Assembly: GCA_026826555.1 (NCBI GenBank)
Contig: JAKSZT010033014.1
Location: 255,707 to 319,706 of the forward strand
Length of the DNA: 64,000 nt
DNA from: Tolypeutes matacus
Taxonomy: Eukaryota; Chordata; Mammalia; Cingulata; Chlamyphoridae
Direction: 5' to 3'
The translations under genes and the position numbers were made by a program. Below, piece by piece: positions 50,414 to 62,071 of this stretch. The notes beneath the pieces were generated by a model. The model did no database searches. It was not told the DNA's origin and saw nothing but the letters and a program-made list of their open reading frames with translations. The first letter of the stretch is position 1. Every line of letters starts with the position of its first letter.

Positions 50414-53246
50414 GTGACTATGTCTGGAACTGTACACCCAGTTAAGCCATGGATACTAAGCATTAGAAATGTTTTAAAGATTTTCTTGCCAATTTTTTAA
50501 AAGGGAATCACAATTCAAGGTTCCGCTGGGGACGTGTGTATGGGATGACTGTTAGGTGTTATGCCCCTATATTTTCTTATTATGAGATTTCTACTCTCGG
50601 CTTCAGGTTTATATATGTTCATGTATGATTAACAAGCATCACTTAAAATATATATTAAGGGAAAGCAGGGAGAGAGAGAAAAATATGAAGCTTTGGAATT
50701 AACTATTTCTCTAAAGTGGTCTTCCTTTTGTGTTTCTTCCGTATGGAGGCTGTAATCCTGCATGCATAGAATGGAGGGCGGTCCACTCTGTTTGATGGAA
50801 ATGGTCCTTGATTTTTATGAACTATTCCTCTTCTAAATGATATCTTGTAAACAGTTGAGTCACTCTTTCTCACCTTGGGGACCTTACAGGTCCCTTTTGC
50901 ATTTCTGGGTTTTGGCAAGTTCCTTCATAAGGCAGAAGAGAAATATGGACGCTGGGAGATAGTTTTACTCTAGTTTCTTGGTTTGATTTGCATATATGTG
51001 GATATGTTTCTTTGTAAGAATGATTTTGATTTTCTTCCCAATAATTCTCAAAATTTACAATAAGCCAAAAGAGCAGCTATATGGACACCTGCATCACAAT
51101 CTCTGCACCATCACCAACAGCCCAATTATTTCTTGAAAATCTGGAATGGTTTCCTTGAAAAAAAAATCCAGAACCTTGTAAACATTCAATAAAAACTCAT
51201 GAAGTCATGTAAAAAGTTGTCCTCTGAATTATCGATTCATAATTGTGATTATTCCAAAAAGGAGAATCAGTGAGAAACATTTCTTGTGGTCCCATTATTT
51301 TTCTGCCAGCTAGAGTAGTTTAAATTTATTCCAATATATAATAGGAAGAAAATGTAGTACAAAATTTGAGGTAAAATATGCATTCCACATGAACTCTTCT
51401 ATCTGTGGTCTTTTATTTTTACAGAGTTTACTATTTAAAAGGGATAAAGACTTTCCTTACCAATTAACATTGACAGGGTAGGGGGAAAATTCATTTTGCC
51501 TAAGTAAAGATTGATTTATATACCATAATATATAATTAATCATTCTTTTAAAATGTATCTTTTAATGAAGTATTAAATTTATTTTTTTTATTTTAAATAT
51601 TCCCAATTACTCCTTGAGAGAACACTGGCATTCTATTCTGACATATTGCTAATTTTCATGTCCAATTGGTCACATTCTTGTTTTCCTTAGTATATATTTA
51701 TAATAGAATTTATAAATTAAAAAAAAACAAACATTTATGCAGTCGGTCAGAATTGTCAAACCACTATTCACAACATGACTCCACATGTGTGATCTGAAAG
51801 ATCATGAGTAAATATTTTTGCATTTTTTCCACCAGCCACTGACTATGCTTTATGTTTAAAATACACTTTCATACCCTGACTTCAACATATCTGGATAGTT
51901 GTTTTTATGGTTAGTGTCTTCATTGAAGACACTTGAGTTTAATTTTTCCACATACTCCTGTCTTGCTTATTGGATGTTTCTTTCTATTTTAATTTTCAAC
52001 CAGCACTGCAGCACACAGTACAGATGAATCAGCACTTGGTTGCCATTGCTCAGGATTCCATTGTTCACCTCTTTTCTGTTTTTAGCATTGCCTTCACTCC
52101 TCATATTGTGTTTTTCAGACATCCTATTCTTCCATGCCCCCATTGTCCAAATTATTATCCTGCAGAAGTTTTTGTGCTGCATCCAGCTAAGGTCCCTCCT
52201 TTGGAGGAGCAGAAAGAAGACACCCTGGCCAGAAAAAGGGAAAGAAATCCTGGCCATTTTTCATGGGACTTCATTGTCAGGATGACCAGTATTTTAGTGC
52301 TAAAATGCTCCACCCCTGCGAGCCCTTTTGGAATCCAATGCAGAAGTTTGATTTCATTTTAAATGGAAAGGTTATCCATTGCCCTGATCTGGGTTATACG
52401 TGGTGTCTGGTGACCTTTTATAATGAAGACTCTTACCTGAGGTTGCAATCTTTTCTCATTGTATTCTAATTTTTCCTCTGCCCTTGATTCCACTTCGCTT
52501 AGGATCTCAAGTTGGATATTATATGGTTTTCCAAGTGACCTTGTTATGTGTGGTAATTTAGCCAAAGTATAAGTGAACACTTTACAAAGGGGACATTTTT
52601 TACTAAGAAAGAATGAATCCCTCAACGTAAACTGCATGATAAAACAAAAATTAATTTCACCCCTAGAGATTATAAGGTCCACTATTTCCAGGGGAATAGA
52701 ATGAATAAAATTTGTTATTATTTATTTTCCCTAAATATGACTGATTATTTTCCTTTACATGTGTTTGTGCCTTCTTAAATCTTTATTATGACTGATCATA
52801 TTAAATCTAATCTTGCCCAAAATCACTTTTCAAATCAACATTCTCTTTCAATCTAATAAACGTTTCAGTCCATAATTTAAAATTAAAGTCATTACAACAG
52901 CTTTAACACAGCCATGCATTGTTCACTTCTCCCACTTCATACACTAGGGGATGAGTTATCAAAAAAACTTTGAGATAAATGGAAAAATTTGTTCAAGGAT
53001 GGTGAGAAAGCACCTTTGCATGGCAGTGTCAACTAATGGATTGAGAGGTGAATAATATTTTATTTATTCTTCTGGATTCTCTTTATTTATTTTAATTCTT
53101 AAAGAGCTGTAGGAAACATTTTATAATGATTGAAGAGAAAAATTCACACCTCTGTGAATATGTGATGCACCAGGGAATGCACGCATTTGATAAGTAAGAT
53201 AGTGGTTTAATATGTATTAATAAAAGAGAATTGTTTTAAAATTCGT
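50414..53246 (+). repeat. 3-kb satellite unit 17, B2/P type
   Basis: The B head (GTTAAGCCATGGATACTAAG, GGGATGACTGTTAGGTGTTA) has no inverted segment (GCATGCATAGAATGGAGGGC is intact). It shares GGGTTTTGGCAAGTTCC with unit 13. The P half starts near 51920 (TGAAGACACTTGAGTTTAAT). A C unit follows. Confidence 0.86.
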
Positions 53247-56070
53247 GGGGATATCTGAGATTTTACACCTTAGTTGAGCCATGAATAAATAGCATTAGTC
53301 ATATTTTAAAGATGCTTTGGCCAATTTTTAAAAAAGGAATCACAATTCAAAGATGTCTAGCAGATGTGTGTCCTGGACGACTGTTATGTGTCATGCCCCT
53401 TAATTTTCTAAGGTTGACTTCAGCTTTTGTATGTTCATGTATGATTGATATGCATCACTAAAAATATATAGTATGTGAAAGAGGGTGCGGAGAAACAAAT
53501 ATGAGTCATTTGAATTACCTATTTCCCTAAAGTCAGCTTCGTTTAGTGCTGCTTCATTATCAAAGATTGTAATCTCCCAACCATAGATGGGAGTACGGTG
53601 CCCTCTGCTAGATGGATTTGGTCCTTGACTTTGAGAACCTTTCCTCTTACCCTGATAACTTGTAAACAGTTGAGTCACTCTTTCTCAACTTGTGGAACAT
53701 ACACGTCCCTTTTTCCCTTCTCTGTGTTGGCATGGTCCTTCATAAGCCATAGGAGAATTTTGGAGGCTGTAAGTTATTTGTACAGTAGTTCAATGGTTTC
53801 ATTTTTGTATATGTCGATCTGTTTCTTTGCAAAAATTTTTTTTGAAAATATTTCCAATATATTCTAAAAAATTACAATATGTCAAAAGTAGGTATTCATA
53901 TATGGACACCTGCATCACAATCCCTCTGCCATCGGGAACAGCACATTTGTGTCCAGAAAATCAGGAATGTTGCATTGAAACAAATCCCTGAGTGGTGTAA
54001 ACATTCAGTATAGATTTGTGAAGTCATGTAAAATGAAGTCCTCTGTATTAGTGATTTAAAATTGTGATTATTCAAAAAAGGAGTTATCAGTGAGAAGTAT
54101 TTCTTGTCCTCCCATTATTTTTTCTTGAGTTAGAGTTGTTTAATATTATTCCAATAATTATGAGGAAGAAACTCTAGTCCAAAATTGAAGGTAAAATATG
54201 CATGCCACAGAAAATCTTCTATATGAAGCCTTTTATATTTACAGAGATTTCTATTTAAAAGGTTAAATCATTACTTTCAAATTAACACAGACAGGGTATG
54301 GGGAAAAATACTTTCTGCCAAGTAAGGATTTATTTTTATACCAAAACAAATAATTACCCATTTTTTAAACATGTATATTTTAACAAAGGCTTAAAATTTC
54401 TTTTATCAATTATAAATTCTCCAATTTGCTCTTTGAGATAGTATTGGCATTGTAAGATGATGTAGAGTTAATTTGCACCTCCAATGGGACACATTCTTGT
54501 TTTTTTAAGGTATAATTATAACAGAATCTATATGAAAAGAAAAAAAAACTTTTATGCTGTCTGTCAGGATTCTCAAACTTCTATTCCCAGCATGACTCCA
54601 CACATGTCAGATTCTTCCTGACAGATCATGAGAAAATATTATGCCATTTTTTCCACCAGACACTGACTACACTTTATGATTAAAATGAACTTTCATACCC
54701 TGACTTCAACATAACTGGCTAGTTCGTTGTATAAGCTGTGTCTGCAATGCAGTCTCTGGGGTTTTAATTTTTCCCACATAATCTAGATTTGGTGAGTGGA
54801 GATATCTTCCTGTTCCAATTTTCAAAAAGCAGCACACCACACTGCACAAGGAAATCTCAGCTTGGATTCTGTCCTCCATGATTCCGTTGTTCTCCTCTTT
54901 AATGTTTTCAGCAGTGCCTTATCACTTGCTGCTCTCTTTTCCAAACAGTGCATTCTCCATGCCCCCAAAGTCTGAATAATTAGTCTGTAAAAGGGTTTGG
55001 ACCACATCCATCTAAGGTCCCTTCTTTGAAGGAGCAGAAAAAAGACAAGACTGGCCAGTAACCGGAAATGAATCCTGTCCATTTCCCTGGGACTGTATTG
55101 GCCGGATGAACAGGAATTTGGTGAGCCACACTCCCCCCATGCGAACCCTTTTGGAATCCATTGCTGAAGTACGATTTTATTTTACATGCAAAGTTTTCCC
55201 ATTGCTCTGATGTAGTATATATGTGGTGTTTGGTGGCCTTTGATAATGACGGCTCTCCATTGAGATGGCAATACTTTCTCATTCTATTCTAATTTCTTCC
55301 TCTGCATTTGATTCCATGTTCTGAGTATCTCTAGTTGGAAATAATATGGTTTTCCAAGTGATCCTGTTATATTTGGTAATTTAGGCAAAGTACGTGTGAG
55401 CACTTTACAAAGGGGACGTTTCTTACTCAGAAAGAATGAATGCCTCAATGCAAACTGCACGATGAAACAAAAATTTATTTCACACCTTGAGATTATAATT
55501 TCCACAATTTCATGGGGAATAAAATATTTAAAAATTTTTAATAATTCATTTCCCTAAAATCAGACTGATTATTTTTCTTTACATGTGCCTGTGCCTCCTT
55601 AAATCATTATTAAGATTGATTAAAATAAATCTAATTTTACCTAAAATCCCTTTTCAAATCAACATTCTCTTTCAATCAAATATACATTCCCGTTCTTAAT
55701 TTTAAAATAAAGTCTTTTGAATAGCTTTTAAAAAGCCATGCATTTTTCACTTTGTCCACATGATACACTATGGGAGGAGTTATTAAGATAACTGAGAGAG
55801 AAACGGAAAAAGTTGTTCAAGGATGCTGAGAAAAGCACCTTTGCATGGCAGTGTCCACAAATGGATTGAGAGCTGAATAATATTTTATTAACTGTTCTGG
55901 ATTTTGTTTATTTATTATAATTCTTAAAGAGCTGTTGAAAACGTTTAGAAATGATTGAAGAGAAGAATGCGCTCCACTGTGATTATATGAAGGACCAGGG
56001 ATGTACACATTGGATAAGATAGATAGTGGTTTAATATGTATTAATAAAACAGATTTGTTTTATTAATCGT
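53247..56070 (+). repeat. 3-kb satellite unit 18, C head with R-to-Q hybrid second half
   Basis: The C head is followed by an R half from about 54740 (TGCAGTCTCTGGGGTTTTAA). Between about 55030 and 55080 it changes to Q type: CAGTAACCGGAAATGAATCC, then CACACTCCCCCCATGCGAAC and GAAGTACGATTTTATTTTAC. A B unit follows, as after normal Q halves, so this looks like a crossover that removed an A head. Confidence 0.83.
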
Positions 56071-59000
56071 GGGTATGTCTGGAACTGTACACAGAGGTAA
56101 GCCATGTATACTAGGCATTAGTCATGTTTTAAAGATGTTCTTGTCAATTTTTTAAAAGGGAATCACAATTCAAGTTTCTGCTGGAGATGTGTGTATGGTA
56201 TGACTCTTAGGTGTTATGCCCCTTTATTTCTTTATGATGAGATTTCTACTCTTGGCATCAAGTTTATATATGTTCATGTATGATTGACATGCAACACTAA
56301 AAATATGTATTAAGGGAAAGTAGGGGGAGAAAGACAAATATGAAGCTTAGGAATTACCTATTTCTCTAAAGTGGATTTCCTTTTGTGTTTCTTCAGTATG
56401 CAGGCTGTAATCTGGTGTGCATCGAGTGGACATTTTATTCTTCACCAGTGAAATAAATATTTGTTTAATTGGGCAGTTTGCTTTAAGGCATTCATTCTTT
56501 CTAAGTAAAATGTCCTCTTTGTCAAGTGCTCACAGATCTTTGGCCTAAATTACCACACGTAACAAGATCTCTTGGAAAACCATCAATTTTCCAAATAGAA
56601 ATACTAAGAGCAGTGGAATCAAGGGCAGAGGAAGAAATTAGAGCATTGATTTTAATGAACCATTCCATATCCTGTGATATCTTGTAAACAGTCGAGTCTC
56701 TCTTTCTCACTTTGGGGACCTTACAGGTCCCTTTTGCATTTCTGGGTGTTGGCAAGGTCCTTCTTAAGCCAGAAGAGAAATTTGGACGCTGGGAGCTAGT
56801 GTTACTCTAGTTCCTTGGTTTCATTTGTGTATATGTGCATATGTTTCTTGGTAAGAATGATTTTGATTTTTTCCCAATATTCTCAAAAATTACAATATGA
56901 CAAAAGAGCAGCTATTTGTATATGGACACCCGCATCACAATCTCTGCACCATCAGCAACAGCCCAATAATGTCTTGAAAATCTGGAATGTTTTCCTTGAA
57001 AAAATATCCAGGATCTTGTAAACATTCAATGAAGTCACGTAAAAGGAGGTCCTCTGAATTATCGATTCAAAATTGTGATTATTCCAAAAAGAAGAATCAG
57101 TGAGAAATATTTCTTGTGGTCCCATTGTTTTTTTGAGTGTTAGAGTACTTTAAAATTATTCCAATAAATAATAGGAAGAAAATATAGTCCAAAATTTTAT
57201 GTAAAATATGAATTCCACAGGAACTCTTCATTCTGTGGTCTTTTATTTTTACAGAGTTTACTATTTAAAAGGACTAAAGACTTTCCTTTCCAATTGACAT
57301 TGACAAGATAAGGGAAAAATTCATTTTGCCTAAGTAAAGATTGATTTATATACCATAATATATAATTAATCATTCTTTTAAAATGTATGTTTTAATGAAG
57401 CCTTAAATTAATTTTTTTTGTATTTTAAATAATCCCAATTACTCTATGAGAGAACACTGTCATTCTATTCTGATTTATTGCTAATTTTCACGTCCAGTTG
57501 GTCACATTCTTGTTTTCTTTAAAATATATTTATAAGACAATCTATAAATTAAAAAAAAAAAACAACATTTATGCAGTCAGTCAGAAATGTCAAACCTCTA
57601 TTCCAAGCATGACTCCACATGTGTTTTAAACATTCTGAAAGATCATGAGTAAATATTTTAGCATTTTTTTTCCACCAGCCACTCACTATATTTTATGTTT
57701 AAAATACACTTTAATACTCTGACTTCAACATATCTGGATAGTTGTTTTTATGGGAAGTGTCTTTATTGAAGTCGCTTGAGTTTTAATTTTTCCACATACT
57801 CCTGTGTTGCCTATTGGAGGTTTCTTTCTATTTTAATTTTCAACCAGCACTGCAGCACACTGTACAGATTAATCAGCACTGGGTTGCCATTGTTAGGATT
57901 TCACTGGTCACCTCTTTTCTGTTTTTAGCAATGCCTTCTCTCCTGCTGCTGTCTTTTTCAAACAGCCCATTCTTCCATGTCCCCATGTTCCAAATTATTA
58001 TCCTGCAGAAATGTGTGTGCCGCATCCAGCTAAGATCCCTGCTTTGGAGGAGCAGAAAGAAGTCAAGCCTAGCCAATAACAGGGAAACAAATCCTGGCCA
58101 TTTGTCATGGGACTGCATTGGCAGGATGACCAGGATTTTAGTGTTAAAATGCTCCACCCCTGTGAACCCTTTTGGAATCCAATGCAGAAGTTTAAATTCA
58201 TTTTACATGGAAAGGTTATCCATGGGCTTGATCTGGGATATACCTGGTGTCTGGTGATCTTTTATAATGAAGACTCTTCCCAGAGGTGGCAATCCTTTCT
58301 CATTCTATTCTAATTTTTTCCTCTGCCCTTGATTCCATTGCTCTTAGTTCTCTAGTAGGAAATTATATGGTTTTTCATGTGATCTTGTTATGTGTGGTAA
58401 TTTAGCCAACGTATAAGTGAGCACTTTTAAAAGAATGCATTTTTTCTAAGAAATATTGAATCCCTCAAAGTAAACTGCATGATAAAACAAAAATTAATTT
58501 CAACCCTAGAGATTATAAGGTCCACTATTTCCCAGGGAATAGAATAATTAAAATCTTATTATTATTTATTTCCCCTAAATATGACTGATTATTTTCCTTT
58601 ACATGTGTCTGTGCCTTCTTAAATCTTTATTATAACTGATCATATTAAATCTAATCTTACCTAAAATCCCTTTTCAAATCAACATTCTCTTTCAATCTAA
58701 TATATATTTCAGTCCATAATTTAAAGTCCTTTCGAAAGCTTTAACACAGCCATTCTTTGTTCGCTTTGCCCACATCATGCACTATGGGATGAGTTATCAA
58801 AAAAACTGAGAGATAAATGGAAAAATTTGTTCAGTGATGGTGAGTAAAGCACCTTTGCATGGCAGTGTCAACATATGGATTGAGAGTTGAATAATATTTT
58901 ATTTAATTTTCTGGATTCTCTTTATTTATTTTAATTATTAAAGAGCTGTTGAAAACGTTTAATAAACATTGAAGAGAAGAATGCACACCTCTGTGAATAT

Positions 59001-59085
59001 ATGATGCACCAGGGAATGTACACATTTGATCAATAAGATAGTGGTTTAATAAGTATTAATAAATCAGCCTTGTTTTAAAAGTCGT
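56071..59085 (+). repeat. 3-kb satellite unit 19, B1/P type
   Basis: The B head (GTAAGCCATGTATACTAGGC, GGTATGACTCTTAGGTGTTA) carries the inverted segment at about 56423-56646. The P half starts near 57770 (TGAAGTCGCTTGAGTTTTAA). A C unit follows. Confidence 0.86.
56423..56646 (-). repeat. Inverted 220-bp satellite segment inside B1 unit 19
   Basis: The left edge is GCATCGAGTGGACATTTTAT and the right edge is TTAGAGCATTGATTTTAATG. The edges match those of units 3, 5 and 7, with more point differences. Confidence 0.85.
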
Positions 59086-62071
59086 GGGGATGTCTGAAAT
59101 TGTACACCCTAGTTGAGCCATGAATAATAGACATTAGTCATATATTTTTTTAAGATTTTATTTATTTATTCATTTATCCCCCACTTGTTGCTTGTGTTCA
59201 CTGGGTCAGCTAACCATGCCATGCGGGCGGGCTTGCCTTCACCAGGAGGCCCCATTAAGCGAACCCGGGGCCTCCCATATGGTAAACGGGAGCCCTACTG
59301 ATTGAGCCACAGCCGCTTCCCCATTAGTCATATTTTAAAGATGCTTTTGCCAATTTTTAAAAAAGGAATCACAATTCAACGATCTCCTGGAGATGTGTGT
59401 ACTGGAACACTGTTCGTTTTCATGCCCCTTAATTTTCTAAGTTTGAGATATTGGCTCTTAGCTTAAGCTTTTGTATGTTTATGTATGATTGATATGCATC
59501 ACTAAAAATATATATTAAGTTAAAGCAGGTGCGGAGAAACAAATATGAACCTTTTAAATTACCTATTTCCCTAAAGTCAGCTTCCTTTAGTGATGCTTCA
59601 TTATCAAAGATTGTAATATCCGAAGCATATACGGGAGTACGGTGCCCTCTGCTGGATCGATTTGGTCCTTGACTTTGAGAACACTTGGTCTTACCCTGAT
59701 AACTTGTAAACAGTTGAGTCACTCTTTCTCACCTTGTGGACCATTCACGTCACTTTTTCCTTTCTGTGTGTTGTCATGACCCTTCATAAGCCATAGGAGA
59801 ACTTTGGAGGCTGTAAGTTATTTGTACAGTAGTTCAATGGTTTCATTTTTGCATATGTCAATCTTTTTCATGGCAAAACTTTTTTTGAAAAGTTTTCCAT
59901 TACACTCTACAAAATTACAGTATGTGAAAAAGCAGGTATTCATATATGGACACCTGCATCACAATCTCTCTGCCATCGGAAACAGCCCAATTGTGTCCAG
60001 AAAATCAGGAATATTTCCTTGAAACAAAACACCGAGTGATGTAATCATTCAGTACAGAATTGTGAAATCATGTAAAATGATATCCTCTGGATTATTGATT
60101 TAAAATTTTGATTATTCAAAAAAGGATTCATCAGTGAGAAGCATTTCTTTTCCTCCCATTATTTTTCCTAATGTTAGAGTTGTTTAATATTATTCCAATA
60201 ATTATTTGGAAGAAACTCTAGTCCAAAAGTTAAGGTAAAATATGCATGCCACAGGAACTATTCTATTTGAAGCCTTTTATTTTTACAGAGTTTTCTATTT
60301 AATGGGTGAAATCTTTCCTTTCAAATTAACACAGGAAATGGGGAAAATTCTTTCTGCCTAAGTAAGGATTTATTTTAATAGCAAAACAAATAATTAACCA
60401 TTTTTAAACATGTATACTTTAACAAATGCTTAAAATTTCTTTTTTGAATTTTAAATTCTCCAAATTGCTCTATGAGAGAATATCATTATTGTAAGCTGAC
60501 GTAGAGCTAATTTTCACCTCCAATCAGACACATGCTTGTTTTTTTAAGGTATAATTATAACAGAATCTATAAGTTAAAAAAATACTTTTATGCTGTCGGT
60601 CAGGATTCTCAAACCTCTATTCCCAGCATGACTCCCCACATGTCAGATTCTTTCTGACAGATCATGAGAAAATATTATGGCATTTTTTCCACCAGCCACT
60701 GATGACACTTTATGTTTAAAATGCACTTTCATACCCTGACTTGAACATTACTGGCTAGTTGGTAGTATAATCTGGTTCTGCAGTGCAGTCTCTTGGGTTT
60801 TAATATTTCCCACATAATCCTGAATTGGTGAGTGGAGTTTTCTATCTGTTCCAATTTTCTAAAAGCATCACACCATAGTGCACAAGGAAATCACAGCTTG
60901 GATTCTGTCCTCCATGATTCTGTTATTCTCCTCTTTACTGTTTTTAGCAGTGCCTTATCTCTTGCTGTTCTTTTTTCCAAACAGCGCCTTCTCCATACCC
61001 CGAAATACTGAATAATTAGTCTGTAAATGTGTTTGGGCCACACACAACTAAGGTCCCTGCTTTGAAGGAGCAGAAATAAGACAAGACTGGTCAGTAAAAG
61101 GGACACGAGTCATGGAGACATTTCTGGGACTGCATTAGCAAGATGACCAGGATTTTGGTGTGCCAAGCTACACCCCTGCTAGCACTTTTGGAATCCAATG
61201 CAGAAGTTCGATTTCATTTTACAAGGAAAAGTTATCCATTGCCCTGATCTGGGGTATATGTGGTGTTTGGTAAACTTTGATAATGAAGGCTCTTCATTGA
61301 GATGGCAATACTTTCTCATTATGTTCTAATTTCTTCCTCTACCCTTGATTCCATTGCTCTTAGGATCCCTATTTGGAAATAATATGGTTTTCAAAGAGAT
61401 CTTGTTATGTGTGGTAATTTAGGCAAAGGACATGTGAGCACTTTACATAGAGGACATTTTTTACTTAGAAAGATTGAATTCCTCAAAGTTAACTGCAGGA
61501 TGAAAGAGATATTTATTTCACCGGTCAAGATTAAAATGTCCTCTATATCACGGGGAATAAAATAATTAAAATTTTGTTATAATTTATTTCCCAAAGATCA
61601 GACTGATTGTTTTCTTTTACATGTGTCAGTGCATTCTTAAAATTTTATTATGATTGATTATATTAAATCAAATCTTACCTAGATTCCCTTTTCAAATCAA
61701 CATTCTCTTTGGAACTTATATGCGTTTCAGTCCATAATTATAAAATAAAAACTTTCAACATCTTTAAAAATTCCATGCAATATTCACTTTGTCCACATGA
61801 TGCACTATCAGTTGAATTATCAAAGAAACTGAGAAATAAACGGAAAAAGTTTTTCAAGGATGGCAAGCAAAGCATATATGCATGTCAGTGTCAACTAATG
61901 GATTAAGAGGTGAATAATATGTTTTTTTATTTTCAGTATTCTTAAAGAGCTATTGAAAACATTTAATAATGATTGAAGAGAAGAATGCACACCTCTGTGA
62001 TTATATGGAGGACCAGGGATGGTACACATTGGATAATATGATTTAATAAAAGAGCCTTTTTTTTAAATTGT
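59086..62071 (+). repeat. 3-kb satellite unit 20, C/R type with reversed SINE
   Basis: The C head (GTTGAGCCATGAATAATAGA, CTCCTGGAGATGTGTGTACTGG) is interrupted almost at once by a SINE at 59144-59321. The R half starts near 60780 (GCAGTCTCTTGGGTTTTAAT, TGAATTGGTGAGTGGAG). An A unit follows. Confidence 0.86.
59144..59321 (-). mobile_element. tRNA-derived SINE (xenarthran DAS-like), minus strand
   Basis: On the minus strand it starts GGGGAAGCGGCTGTGGCTCA near 59321 and ends in ATAAATAAATAAAATCTTA and an A run. The duplication CATTAGTCATAT lies at 59132-59143 and 59322-59333. It is the only one of the five copies in reverse orientation. Confidence 0.91.
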
